8,062 nt of DNA from Caldifarciminota bacterium (GCA_027025255.1 JALVRC010000189.1:1-8062); one strand, 5' to 3'. Shown: positions 1 through 6,089, counted from the first letter of the stretch. Notes: a model not told the origin generated them from the sequence alone. Numbers and translations are program-made.

Positions 1-2
1 AA

Positions 3-65
3 TTGCCCTCTGTTCAGACTATTTATAATAATTTATAGTCTGAATTTAACAACTTTTATTCTGTT
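3..65 (+). pseudogene. Upstream in-frame continuation of the nucleotidyltransferase, interrupted by TAG at 36-38
   Basis: The frame of the downstream nucleotidyltransferase stays meaningful upstream of its first usable start codon. Positions 39-65 read SEFNNFYSV, and 3-35 read LPSVQTIYNNL. Around the stop this gives IYNNL-stop-SEFNNFYS, which resembles the family pattern N-x-x-Y-x-x-x-N-N-x-Y-S that precedes the NGD metal-binding motif in LicC-like cytidylyltransferases. The stop falls where a tyrosine is expected, one base away from TAT or TAC. TAG is an ordinary stop here: the PASTA gene and the inositol-phosphate synthase both end in TAG, so general recoding is unlikely. A nonsense mutation (pseudogene) or a sequencing or assembly error is the likely cause. 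The N-terminal nucleotide-binding part of the enzyme would lie before the window. Confidence 0.55.
13..44. repeat. Perfect 10-bp inverted repeat with 12-nt loop
   Basis: Arms TTCAGACTAT (13-22) and ATAGTCTGAA (35-44) are exact reverse complements separated by 12 AT-rich bases. The right arm contains the in-frame TAG at 36-38. No T-tract follows the hairpin and it lies inside apparent coding sequence, so it is not a convincing terminator. It may be chance, an assembly artefact, or the trace of a palindrome-templated mutation. Confidence 0.6.
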
Positions 66-527
66 TTGCTTTTAAAGGACATAAAGGAAGAGCTTGTTTT
101 GATTAATGGTGATGTTATTGTTGAGAGTTCTATTATTAAAAAGATTTTAACAGCGGATTCTGGTAAGAATTATATGATGGTTGATGATAATAAGGAACTT
201 GACGAAGAAGATATGAAAGTTAAAATAGATAAAGGAAGAATTCTTTCTATCTCAAAAGAGTTAAAAAACGGGGATGGCGAGTACATTGGTATTTCTCGTT
301 TTACAGAGGACTTTTTCATTAAATATCAAGAGAAGGCTTTAGTTTTTATGGAAGACAGGAGAACAGATGTATGGTATGAAACTGTTATAGATCGGATGAT
401 TAAAGATAGCGATTCAGAGTATATATTTTCTTTGACAACAGAAGGGAAAGAATGGAGTGAAATTGATACTGAAGAGGATTTAATATTGGCAAAGAGAAAT
501 AAGATATTTAGTGAGTCAGTTCTATAA
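66..527 (+). CDS. LicC/NTP_transf_3-like sugar- or alcohol-phosphate nucleotidyltransferase, N-terminally incomplete
   Basis: This reads as the C-terminal two thirds of a small nucleotidyltransferase that activates a phosphorylated alcohol or sugar, probably with CTP, in the cytoplasm. Visible family features are LINGDVIVE (residues 12-20 from the TTG), where the Asp of NGD normally binds metal and nucleotide; a basic/acidic DEEDMKVKID stretch (46-55); GEYIGISRF (71-79); DVWYE (101-105); and the family-typical ending with EWSEIDTEEDLILA (129-142). The usual N-terminal signature (AAGxGxRL...KPL) is absent, so the TTG at 66 is only the first possible start after an in-frame TAG at 36-38, not a credible native start. 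No ribosome binding site precedes it. The gene overlaps the G1P dehydrogenase by 17 nt, which suggests a shared pathway such as CDP-alcohol formation for a lipid head group or solute. The exact substrate (phosphocholine, inositol phosphate, glycerol phosphate) cannot be told from this part. Confidence 0.7.
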   Translation: MLLKDIKEELVLINGDVIVESSIIKKILTADSGKNYMMVDDNKELDEEDMKVKIDKGRILSISKELKNGDGEYIGISRFTEDFFIKYQEKALVFMEDRRTDVWYETVIDRMIKDSDSEYIFSLTTEGKEWSEIDTEEDLILAKRNKIFSESVL

Positions 528-1542
528 ATTTTTAAATATTCCTGCTGTTCAGAAGATAGGTAGAGGTTTTTTACAAAAGTTACCTGAGGTTTTAAAAGAA
601 TTTCATCTTTATTTTGAGCATCCTTTTTTTGTTAGTGGAACTACAGAAACCAGACAAGTTGCAGCGATAGCTCAGTCTTCCTTCAGGCATTTTTCCTATA
701 TCCAGATAAAAGAAAATTCTATTTCCGAAATAGAAAGGGTGGAAAAAGAGATTGATGTATCTTCTCCAGATGTTATAGTTGCTGTTGGAGGTGGAAAAGT
801 AATAGATACTGCAAAATTCGTTTCCATGAGAGCCTATATTCCTTTTCTAAGCATACCAACAAGCCTATCCAATGATGGTATTGCTTCTCCAATTGCAGTT
901 ATAAAGTTTAGAAAAAGGGTGAAAAGTATAGGAACAGTAATGCCTACTGGAATACTTATAGATTTAGATATTGTAGAGAAGGCTCGGTATTCTACCATTT
1001 TAAGTGGTATTGGAGATTTACTATCTAATATTTCTGCAATAAATGATTGGTATATTTCAAGTAAAAATACCAATGAACATTTTGATGAGTATGCTGCTTC
1101 GCTTTCCATATTATCTTCTGAATCTTTCTTTTTGAATTCTATGAAGAGGGGAAAGATATCTATAGAACTTCTTGCCAGAGGGTTGATGATGAGTGGTATT
1201 GCAATGGCTATTGCCCATACCAGTAGACCTTGCAGCGGTGCAGAGCATTTAATTTCTCATGCAATTGATAGATTATATCCATTTAAATCACTACATGGGT
1301 TGCAGGTTGGGATTGCTACGCCATTTGTGTTGTATTTACAAAATGATGAACGGTACATGGAGATTTTAGAATTTTATAAAGGGATTTCATTTCCTTTAAG
1401 TCCTGAGAAGATAGGTTTGAGCAAAAAAGAATTTTTAGAAGCTGTATATTTAGCCCCGGAAATAAGGGCGAATAGATATACAATTTTAAATAGAACCAAG
1501 CGTGATTCTATCATAGAGGCATTCAATAATGTTTACCAATAA
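511..1542 (+). CDS. sn-Glycerol-1-phosphate dehydrogenase family protein (AraM/EgsA-like)
   Basis: This 343-residue protein belongs to the iron-containing alcohol dehydrogenase/dehydroquinate synthase-like fold and most resembles NAD(P)-dependent glycerol-1-phosphate dehydrogenases, which reduce dihydroxyacetone phosphate to sn-glycerol 1-phosphate in the cytoplasm. The nucleotide-binding loop VGGGKVIDTAK is at 92-102, and PTSLSNDGIASP (116-127) is a G1PDH-like signature. The likely metal ligands are D169 in GIGDLLSN, H246 in CSGAEHLISH and H262 in LHGLQVG. The length matches the family. The GTG start overlaps the preceding gene by 17 nt; a stop at 481-483 and the lack of another start codon in the frame leave GTG as the only choice. 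No strong ribosome binding site is seen, so translational coupling is likely. In Archaea the product makes the lipid backbone; in Bacillus AraM it feeds a heptaprenylglycerol phosphate lipid. Here the nearby nucleotidyltransferase and inositol-phosphate synthase suggest head-group or solute synthesis, which is inference. Another polyol-phosphate substrate remains possible. Confidence 0.8.
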   Translation: MSQFYKFLNIPAVQKIGRGFLQKLPEVLKEFHLYFEHPFFVSGTTETRQVAAIAQSSFRHFSYIQIKENSISEIERVEKEIDVSSPDVIVAVGGGKVIDTAKFVSMRAYIPFLSIPTSLSNDGIASPIAVIKFRKRVKSIGTVMPTGILIDLDIVEKARYSTILSGIGDLLSNISAINDWYISSKNTNEHFDEYAASLSILSSESFFLNSMKRGKISIELLARGLMMSGIAMAIAHTSRPCSGAEHLISHAIDRLYPFKSLHGLQVGIATPFVLYLQNDERYMEILEFYKGISFPLSPEKIGLSKKEFLEAVYLAPEIRANRYTILNRTKRDSIIEAFNNVYQ

Positions 1543-1571
1543 AAATATAGATTTTTATACTAATTTATTAC

Positions 1572-1599
1572 TTGACATACACAAAAAAATCTATAAAAT
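1572..1599 (+). promoter_or_regulatory. Sigma70-type promoter for the PASTA lipoprotein gene
   Basis: A perfect -35 TTGACA (1572-1577) is followed after 16 bp by TAAAAT (1594-1599), about 36 bp before the start codon. An alternative -10, TATAAA at 1592-1597, would leave only 14 bp. The region lies between the G1PDH stop and the PASTA gene and points to a new transcription unit. Confidence 0.7.
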
Positions 1600-1634
1600 T
1601 ATACAATTAAATGTGGCTTTAAAAAGGAGGATTG

Positions 1635-2324
1635 ATGAAAAATAAGTGGGCTAAAAGCTTGATAGCTTTAGTGGTTTTAGTAGTAGTAGCAGGATGTAGT
1701 GCTGTTGTAGAGGTTCCTGATATAAGGAACATGACAGTTGAAAATGCAAAGATTTTATTAAAGGAGAAGAAACTACTTATAGAGGTTGAAAAGGAAGTAG
1801 CTTCTGATAATGTAGCTGAAGGTATGATAATTGAACAGACCCCAATGTCTGCTTCTGTAGTGAAAGCAGGTACGACTGTTAAGGTAGTTGTTTCAAAAGG
1901 TGCAGAGAACACTAAGGTACCGTACCTTATTGGAATATCTTTTGATAATGCGCTCGTAAAGATAAGAGAGGTAGGATTAAATGTAGGTACAAAAACTTAC
2001 GATTATTCAGATAAGATTCCAGAAGGTTTTGTTATTAGTACAAATCCGAATGCTGGTGTAAGCCTTAGTAAGGGTGAATACGTTAATTTAGTAATTAGTA
2101 GTGGCCCTCAGCCCGTTACTACAGTAATAGTCCCGAATGTAAAAGGATATAAGGTTGGACAGGCAAAATCTATTTTAGCAAAGAAGGGATTGAAGTATAG
2201 TATTAGAAAGAAGGTTACTACTGAATATTATGAAGGAACAGTGATGAGACAGTATCCTTCACCAGGAACTCAAGTTGCAAAGGGGAGTGTTGTTAAATTA
2301 ACAGTGGCTGGTGTTTTAAGATAG
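1635..2324 (+). CDS. Lipoprotein with three PASTA domains
   Basis: A 229-residue secreted lipoprotein. A short basic N-terminus (KNKWAK) leads into a hydrophobic stretch (residues 8-18) and a lipobox VVAGC, with the lipidated cysteine at residue 21. Three PASTA repeats then fill the rest: about 26-91, 95-159 and 165-229. Each opens with a VPxxxG/N-type motif (EVPDIRN, KVPYLIG, IVPNVKG), carries the central E/G-x-V...PxxGxxV segment, and ends in a xVxLxVSxG-like strand. PASTA domains usually sit outside PknB/StkP-type kinases or on PBPs and bind muropeptide or beta-lactam-like ligands; here there is no kinase, transpeptidase or other catalytic domain. A membrane-anchored cell-wall sensor or scaffold role is inferred. 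The ATG at 1635 is chosen over a TTG at 1632 because AAGGAGG (1624-1630) lies 4 nt before the ATG but only 1 nt before the TTG. The gene has its own promoter and terminator, so it is probably monocistronic. Confidence 0.88.
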   Translation: MKNKWAKSLIALVVLVVVAGCSAVVEVPDIRNMTVENAKILLKEKKLLIEVEKEVASDNVAEGMIIEQTPMSASVVKAGTTVKVVVSKGAENTKVPYLIGISFDNALVKIREVGLNVGTKTYDYSDKIPEGFVISTNPNAGVSLSKGEYVNLVISSGPQPVTTVIVPNVKGYKVGQAKSILAKKGLKYSIRKKVTTEYYEGTVMRQYPSPGTQVAKGSVVKLTVAGVLR

Positions 2325-2352
2325 TTGTTAAGTGTTAAAGAAGTAATTTTTT

Positions 2353-2392
2353 TTAAGGGAGAAAAGCAAAGTCTTTTCTCCCTTAATTTTTT
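2353..2392 (+). terminator. Strong intrinsic terminator, possibly an attenuator for ino1
   Basis: The arms TTAAGGGAGAAAAG (2353-2366) and CTTTTCTCCCTTAA (2373-2386) form a perfect 14-bp stem with a 6-nt CAAAGT loop, followed by six T residues (2387-2392). It ends transcription of the PASTA gene, yet lies only 3 nt before the AAGGAGG ribosome binding site of the next gene. The 3' arm can alternatively pair CCTTAA (2381-2386) with TTAAGG (2394-2399) of that site. Confidence 0.88.
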
Positions 2393-2407
2393 CTTAAGGA
2401 GGATAAA

Positions 2408-3478
2408 ATGGGAAAGAAGATAAGGGTCGCGGTCATTGGAGTCGGTAATTGTGCTTCGAGTTTAGTCCAGGGCGTTTATTTTTATAGAAATAGTTATGAA
2501 GAGAATATTCCGGGAATTATGCACACAACTTTTGGAGATTATCATATTGGAGATATAGAATTTACTTTCGCAGTTGATATCAATAGAGAAAAAATTGGCA
2601 AAGACATATCAGAAGCCATTTTTGCACCTCCTAATAATACATTTAAATTTAGCGAAGTTCCAAATCTTTCTGCACCTGTGATAATGGGGAATATTTTTGA
2701 CGGGATTGGAAAATATCTTAAGGATGTTGTTAAAATAGCTTCCAATGAACCTGATGATTTCGAGAAAATGTTGAGGGAAACAAATACGGATGTAGTTGTT
2801 AATTTTCTTCCAGTAGGGAGTGAGAAGGCAACAAAATGGTATGTGGAGAAAATACTAAATGTTGGGACAGCTTTTGTTAATGGGATACCTGTATTTATTG
2901 CTTCTGATAAAACATGGGCAAGGAAATTCAAAGATAAGGGAGTGCCGGTAATAGGGGATGATATAAAGTCTCAGGTAGGAGCTACAATATTGCATAGAAT
3001 GTTAGCAAGACTCTTTGTTGAAAGGGGGGTAAAAATCCTCAGAACAAGTCAGTTGAATATAGGAGGTAATACAGATTTTTTAAATATGTTAGAACGAGAA
3101 AGACTTTTTTCAAAGAAAATTTCTAAAACACGTGCTGTTACATCCATGATTCCTTATGAAATTTCCGAAAATGATGTTTATATAGGTCCTTCAGATTATG
3201 TTCCCTGGTTAAAGGACAGAAAATGGGCACATATAAGAATGGAAGGTCAGACTTTTGGCAATGTACCTTTAAATTTTGAGGCTAAATTAGAAGTCTGGGA
3301 TTCTCCTAATTCTGCCGGGGTTATGATTGATGCAATTAGAGCTGCTAAAATTGCTCTGGATAGAGGTTTGTCAGGTCCTATTATAGAACCGTCATCATAT
3401 TTTATGAAGAGTCCTCCTGTTCAATATCCGGATAACGTCGCAAGAGAGAAATTGGAGGCGTTTATTAGTGGGATTTAG
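2408..3478 (+). CDS. ino1: Myo-inositol-1-phosphate synthase (actinobacterial/archaeal type)
   Basis: Converts glucose 6-phosphate to 1D-myo-inositol 3-phosphate (L-myo-inositol 1-phosphate) using bound NAD+, the first committed step of inositol synthesis. The 356-residue length matches the short actinobacterial/archaeal class rather than the roughly 500-residue eukaryotic enzymes. Motifs in order: the Rossmann loop VIGVGNCASSLVQG (9-22), FAVDINREKIG (54-64), NFLPVGSE (132-139), GDDIKSQVGAT (183-193), LNIGGNTDFLNM (216-227), the lysine-rich active-site segment SKKISKT (235-241), IGPSDYVPWLKDRKW (259-273), LEVWDSPNSAG (294-304) and MKSPP (333-337). All look intact. AAGGAGG at 2396-2402 sits 5 nt before the ATG. 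A strong terminator lies immediately upstream with no room for a promoter between, so expression may depend on readthrough. The product could feed phosphatidylinositol-type lipids, di-myo-inositol phosphate or glycerophosphoinositol solutes, or inositol-based thiols; the window does not decide this. dTMP kinase follows after 2 nt. Confidence 0.95.
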   Translation: MGKKIRVAVIGVGNCASSLVQGVYFYRNSYEENIPGIMHTTFGDYHIGDIEFTFAVDINREKIGKDISEAIFAPPNNTFKFSEVPNLSAPVIMGNIFDGIGKYLKDVVKIASNEPDDFEKMLRETNTDVVVNFLPVGSEKATKWYVEKILNVGTAFVNGIPVFIASDKTWARKFKDKGVPVIGDDIKSQVGATILHRMLARLFVERGVKILRTSQLNIGGNTDFLNMLERERLFSKKISKTRAVTSMIPYEISENDVYIGPSDYVPWLKDRKWAHIRMEGQTFGNVPLNFEAKLEVWDSPNSAGVMIDAIRAAKIALDRGLSGPIIEPSSYFMKSPPVQYPDNVAREKLEAFISGI

Positions 3479-3480
3479 GA

Positions 3481-4110
3481 GTGAAAAGAGGGTTGTTTAT
3501 TGCTTTTGAAGGCATTGAAGGCGTAGGTAAGTCTACACAGGCAAAAAATTTATACGATTTTTTCTTAGAAAAGGGAATGGAGGTTTTTCTTACAAGGGAA
3601 CCGGGAGGTACTGATTTGGGAGAATCGATTAGAGAAATCTTAATAAACGGTGGAGCTATGCACGAGATTACAGAGTTGTTGTTGATGCTTGCCAGTAGAA
3701 ACGAGCTTGTGAGAACCAAAATCTTGCCGTATTTAGATAAGGGAAAATACGTTATAAGCGATAGATTCTATATGTCTTCACTGGCTTATCAGGGAGGAGG
3801 AAGAGGTCTGAATTTGAAATTTGTAAACAGATTAAATAAAATTGTTACAGCCGGGTTAAAACCAGATTTAACCTTTATCCTGGATATGCCAGTTGACGCC
3901 TCTTTTAAAAGAAAATCAGGCAAAAGAGATAGATTTGAACAGGAGGTTAGTTTATTTTATGAAAAGGTAAGAAAGACCTACCTGTATCTTGCAAAAAAAG
4001 CCCCTAAAAAAGTTAAGATTATAGATGCTGGTAAAGAGAGTAAGGAGGTTTTTAAAGAAGTTTTGTTTTATGTTAAACAGTATTTGTTAACTAAAGGAGT
4101 CATTTTATGA
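3481..4110 (+). CDS. tmk: Thymidylate (dTMP) kinase
   Basis: Phosphorylates dTMP to dTDP with ATP, an essential cytoplasmic step of dTTP synthesis. The 209-residue length is typical. The P-loop is FEGIEGVGKST (9-19), the dTMP-binding motif is REPGGT (39-44), the DRF motif with following SSLAYQGGGRG is at 94-109, the DxP-type strand is LDMPVD (134-139), and the arginine/lysine-rich LID is RKSGKRDRFEQE (144-155). The GTG at 3481 gives the family-usual N-terminus with a few residues before the first beta strand. It starts 2 nt after the ino1 stop with only a weak GGGA (3470-3473) upstream, so translational coupling is likely; TTG at 3493 is a less likely alternative. The stop codon overlaps the ctpA start as ATGA. 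Confidence 0.96.
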   Translation: MKRGLFIAFEGIEGVGKSTQAKNLYDFFLEKGMEVFLTREPGGTDLGESIREILINGGAMHEITELLLMLASRNELVRTKILPYLDKGKYVISDRFYMSSLAYQGGGRGLNLKFVNRLNKIVTAGLKPDLTFILDMPVDASFKRKSGKRDRFEQEVSLFYEKVRKTYLYLAKKAPKKVKIIDAGKESKEVFKEVLFYVKQYLLTKGVIL

Positions 4111-5630
4111 AGAAAAAGATATTTATATCCATAGCACTCGTTTTGCTTTTTGTATTTTCATGGCTTGCCAGTAAATTATTTGCTTCAAATTCTAAATATG
4201 ATTGGTTTAATCTTTATGTAGAGATTGTAAATATGGTTGAGAAGGATTATGCAAGAGATGTGAATGTAGACGAACTTTTTAAAAATAGTATAAATGGTAT
4301 GCTTGAAAATCTTGACCCGCACAGTAGATATCTTGATAAAGAAGAGTATAAATTGCTGAGTTCTGATACAAAAGGGGAGTTTGGTGGATTAGGTATTCAA
4401 ATTGGAATTAGGGATAAATGGTTAACTGTTATATCTCCTATAGAAGGGACTCCTGCAGAGCGGAAGGGAATTATGCCCGGGGATAGAATCGTTACAATAG
4501 AGGGTAAAACCACTGCAGGTATAACAATTGAAGACGCAGTAAAAAAACTGAGAGGTAAACCAGGAACAAATGTAAATATTGGTATTTATAGGGAAGGTTA
4601 TCCTGATACAATTAATATTAACATTACAAGAGATATAATAAAAATAAATGCAGTACCGTATGCTGGTATTATTGATGGAAATATTGGTTATATTAAACTG
4701 AATGAATTTTCAAAGCCTTCTTTTAATGAAATTACAAAAGCCTTGAAAACTCTTGAGCAGCAAGGAGCAAGTAAATTTATTGTTGATTTAAGGGGAAATC
4801 CAGGTGGCTTGCTATACGCAGCTATTCAGATAACAAGTCTTTTTCTTAAAAATGGCAAAGCTGTTGTAATAACAAAAGGTAAAGCTACTCCTGAAAGGAT
4901 ATACAGTTCATACGGATATGATATTGTTGGTGAAAATGTACCCATGATTTTTCTTGTAAATAGAGGTAGTGCATCTGCATCTGAAATACTTGCTGGAGCA
5001 GTTCAGGATTGGGAGAAGGCTTTATTGATAGGTGAGACTACTTATGGTAAGGGTTCTGTTCAAAGCATTAAACCTCTTTCAGATGGAGGTGTTTTGAAAC
5101 TTACAACTGCATACTGGTATACTCCTTGTGGAAGAAGTATTGATAAGCATAGTTTTTATAAAACCGGAGATGAGGAAATGAAGAAAAAAACATTCAGGAC
5201 CCTGGGAAAATTCAAAAACAAATTGACAGCAGAAGGAGGAATTACACCTGATATTATAATCAGACCAGAAAATTATTCATTTACAGTTGGAAAGATGATT
5301 TCAAAGGGAGTGTTTTTTGACTATGCTGTTAAATATAAAAAAACTCATGCAGAATGGGATACAACTGTAAATGAGAAAATGATAAATGATGTTTTAAAGC
5401 TTGCAAAACAAAAGGGGATTAGTATTAGCAGTTGCTTATTGGAAGAGAACTATGATGATTTGAAAGAACGTCTTGAGTATGAACTTGCATACACTATGTT
5501 TGGAACAAAAGGTAGGTATTTGATTTCATTTAAAGAAGATACAGTTGTTAAAACAGCTATTAAACTTTTAAAGAAAGTCAGGACGCAAGAGCAACTTTTT
5601 AATGTATCAAAGGATTTTAAAAATAAATAA
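4107..5630 (+). CDS. ctpA: C-terminal processing protease CtpA/Prc family (S41A) with long C-terminal tail
   Basis: A secreted or membrane-anchored serine protease that trims or degrades extracytoplasmic proteins, using a PDZ domain to capture C-terminal ends. An N-terminal signal or anchor helix (residues 5-26) is followed by a helical pre-domain with NLDPHSRYLDKEE (68-80). A PDZ domain spans about 88-175, with GGLGIQIG (93-100) and GIMPGDRI (121-128). The S41 protease core carries FIVDLRGNPGG (224-234), GSASASEI (287-294) with catalytic Ser290, and TYGKGSVQ (312-319) with the catalytic Lys315 and Gln319. The 25-residue Ser-Lys spacing matches Prc and D1 protease. GGITPDIIIRP (378-387) marks the usual end of short CtpA proteins; here about 120 more residues follow, rich in charged helices. 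The start overlaps tmk by 4 nt, with AAAGGAG at 4093-4099. No clear terminator follows the gene. Substrates are unknown. Confidence 0.93.
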   Translation: MKKKIFISIALVLLFVFSWLASKLFASNSKYDWFNLYVEIVNMVEKDYARDVNVDELFKNSINGMLENLDPHSRYLDKEEYKLLSSDTKGEFGGLGIQIGIRDKWLTVISPIEGTPAERKGIMPGDRIVTIEGKTTAGITIEDAVKKLRGKPGTNVNIGIYREGYPDTININITRDIIKINAVPYAGIIDGNIGYIKLNEFSKPSFNEITKALKTLEQQGASKFIVDLRGNPGGLLYAAIQITSLFLKNGKAVVITKGKATPERIYSSYGYDIVGENVPMIFLVNRGSASASEILAGAVQDWEKALLIGETTYGKGSVQSIKPLSDGGVLKLTTAYWYTPCGRSIDKHSFYKTGDEEMKKKTFRTLGKFKNKLTAEGGITPDIIIRPENYSFTVGKMISKGVFFDYAVKYKKTHAEWDTTVNEKMINDVLKLAKQKGISISSCLLEENYDDLKERLEYELAYTMFGTKGRYLISFKEDTVVKTAIKLLKKVRTQEQLFNVSKDFKNK

Positions 5631-5646
5631 GGTGAGTAAATTTTAC

Positions 5647-5674
5647 TTGACTTTGCATTAGTTTTGAGTATAAT
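5647..5674 (+). promoter_or_regulatory. Sigma70-type promoter for tRNA-Val and probably groES-groEL
   Basis: The -35 TTGACT (5647-5652) and a perfect -10 TATAAT (5669-5674) are separated by 16 bp. Transcription would start near 5681, a few bases before the mature tRNA 5' end at 5687. No CIRCE repeat (TTAGCACTC-N9-GAGTGCTAA) or other obvious heat-shock operator is seen between 5631 and 5804. Confidence 0.85.
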
Positions 5675-5686
5675 TATACATTGTTA

Positions 5687-5760
5687 GGGCGGATAGCTCA
5701 GCTGGCGAGAGCGCCTGCCTTACAAGCAGGAGGTCACAGGTTCAAGTCCTGTTTCGCCCA
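5687..5760 (+). tRNA. tRNA-Val (anticodon TAC)
   Basis: A complete 74-nt cloverleaf. The acceptor stem is GGGCGGA with TTCGCCC (one G-T pair), the D stem GCTC/GAGC, the anticodon stem CCTGC/GCAGG with loop CTTACAA and anticodon TAC at 5721-5723 (reads GTA and probably other GTN codons), a 5-nt variable loop AGGTC, and a T stem ACAGG/CCTGT with TTCAAGT loop. The discriminator base is A5760. The 3' CCA is not encoded and must be added enzymatically. groES begins 44 nt downstream. Confidence 0.97.
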
Positions 5761-5804
5761 TGTATTACAAGGGGTGAGGGCAAAAAATAAAAAGGAGGTA
5801 AAGG

Positions 5805-6089
5805 ATGAAAATTAGGCCTTTGCAAGATAGAATCTTGGTTGAGAGAATAGAAGAAGAACAAAAAGGGAAGATTTTACTTCCTGATACAGCAAAAGAGAAG
5901 CCTCAAGCAGGAAAGGTTATAGCTGTAGGCGAAGGGAGAAGGAATGAAAAAGGTGAACTTATACCTGTTCCTTTAAAAGTTGGAGATAAGATATTATTTA
6001 ACAGATATGCAGGGAATGAGGTAAAGATTGAAGGTAAGGAATATCTTATTATGCGTGAAGATGAAGTTTTAGGAATTATAGAAGAATAA
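5805..6089 (+). CDS. groES: Co-chaperonin GroES (Hsp10)
   Basis: Forms the heptameric lid over the GroEL cavity during ATP-driven protein folding in the cytoplasm. The 94-residue length is normal. Family motifs are IRPLQDRILVER (3-14), a mobile loop about residues 16-34 with the GroEL-binding hydrophobic triplet ILL (23-25) followed by PDTAKEKP, GKVIAVGEG (36-44), LKVGDKILFNRYAG (57-70) and YLIMREDEVLGII (80-92). The mobile loop reads QKGKILLP where many homologues have a GG pair before the triplet, a mild variation. AAGGAGG (5792-5798) lies 6 nt before the ATG. It sits between tRNA-Val and groEL and is probably transcribed from the tRNA promoter, since I see no separate promoter. Confidence 0.98.
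   Translation: MKIRPLQDRILVERIEEEQKGKILLPDTAKEKPQAGKVIAVGEGRRNEKGELIPVPLKVGDKILFNRYAGNEVKIEGKEYLIMREDEVLGIIEE

Noticed and set aside
834..1109. Minus-strand 91-codon open frame
   Set aside because: It lies entirely opposite the G1PDH gene, has no ribosome binding site context or recognisable motif, and is a shadow frame.
1539..1558. AT-only hairpin ATAAAAAT/ATTTTTAT after the G1PDH stop
   Set aside because: The 8-bp stem has no GC pairs and no T-tract after it, so it is not a credible terminator in such AT-rich DNA.
1619..1912. Minus-strand 97-codon open frame
   Set aside because: It is antisense to the PASTA gene start and its promoter side, is Ser/Thr-rich low-complexity sequence, and is a shadow frame.
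1914..1928. Near-palindrome AAGGTAC-C-GTACCTT
   Set aside because: It lies inside the PASTA coding region and encodes the ordinary KVPYL start of the second repeat; a 1-nt centre makes an RNA hairpin implausible.
2542..2931. Minus-strand 129-codon open frame
   Set aside because: It is fully antisense to the well-supported inositol-phosphate synthase, with no motif of its own.
3465..3719. Minus-strand 84-codon open frame
   Set aside because: It is antisense to the start of dTMP kinase, with no own signals.
5631..5652. Short dyad AGTAAA-T-TTTACT after ctpA as a terminator
   Set aside because: The centre is a single base, the arms are AT-rich and no T-tract follows; it overlaps the tRNA promoter instead.
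5761..5804. CIRCE operator searched before groES
   Set aside because: No TTAGCACTC/GAGTGCTAA half-sites are present in the 44-nt gap or upstream of the tRNA.
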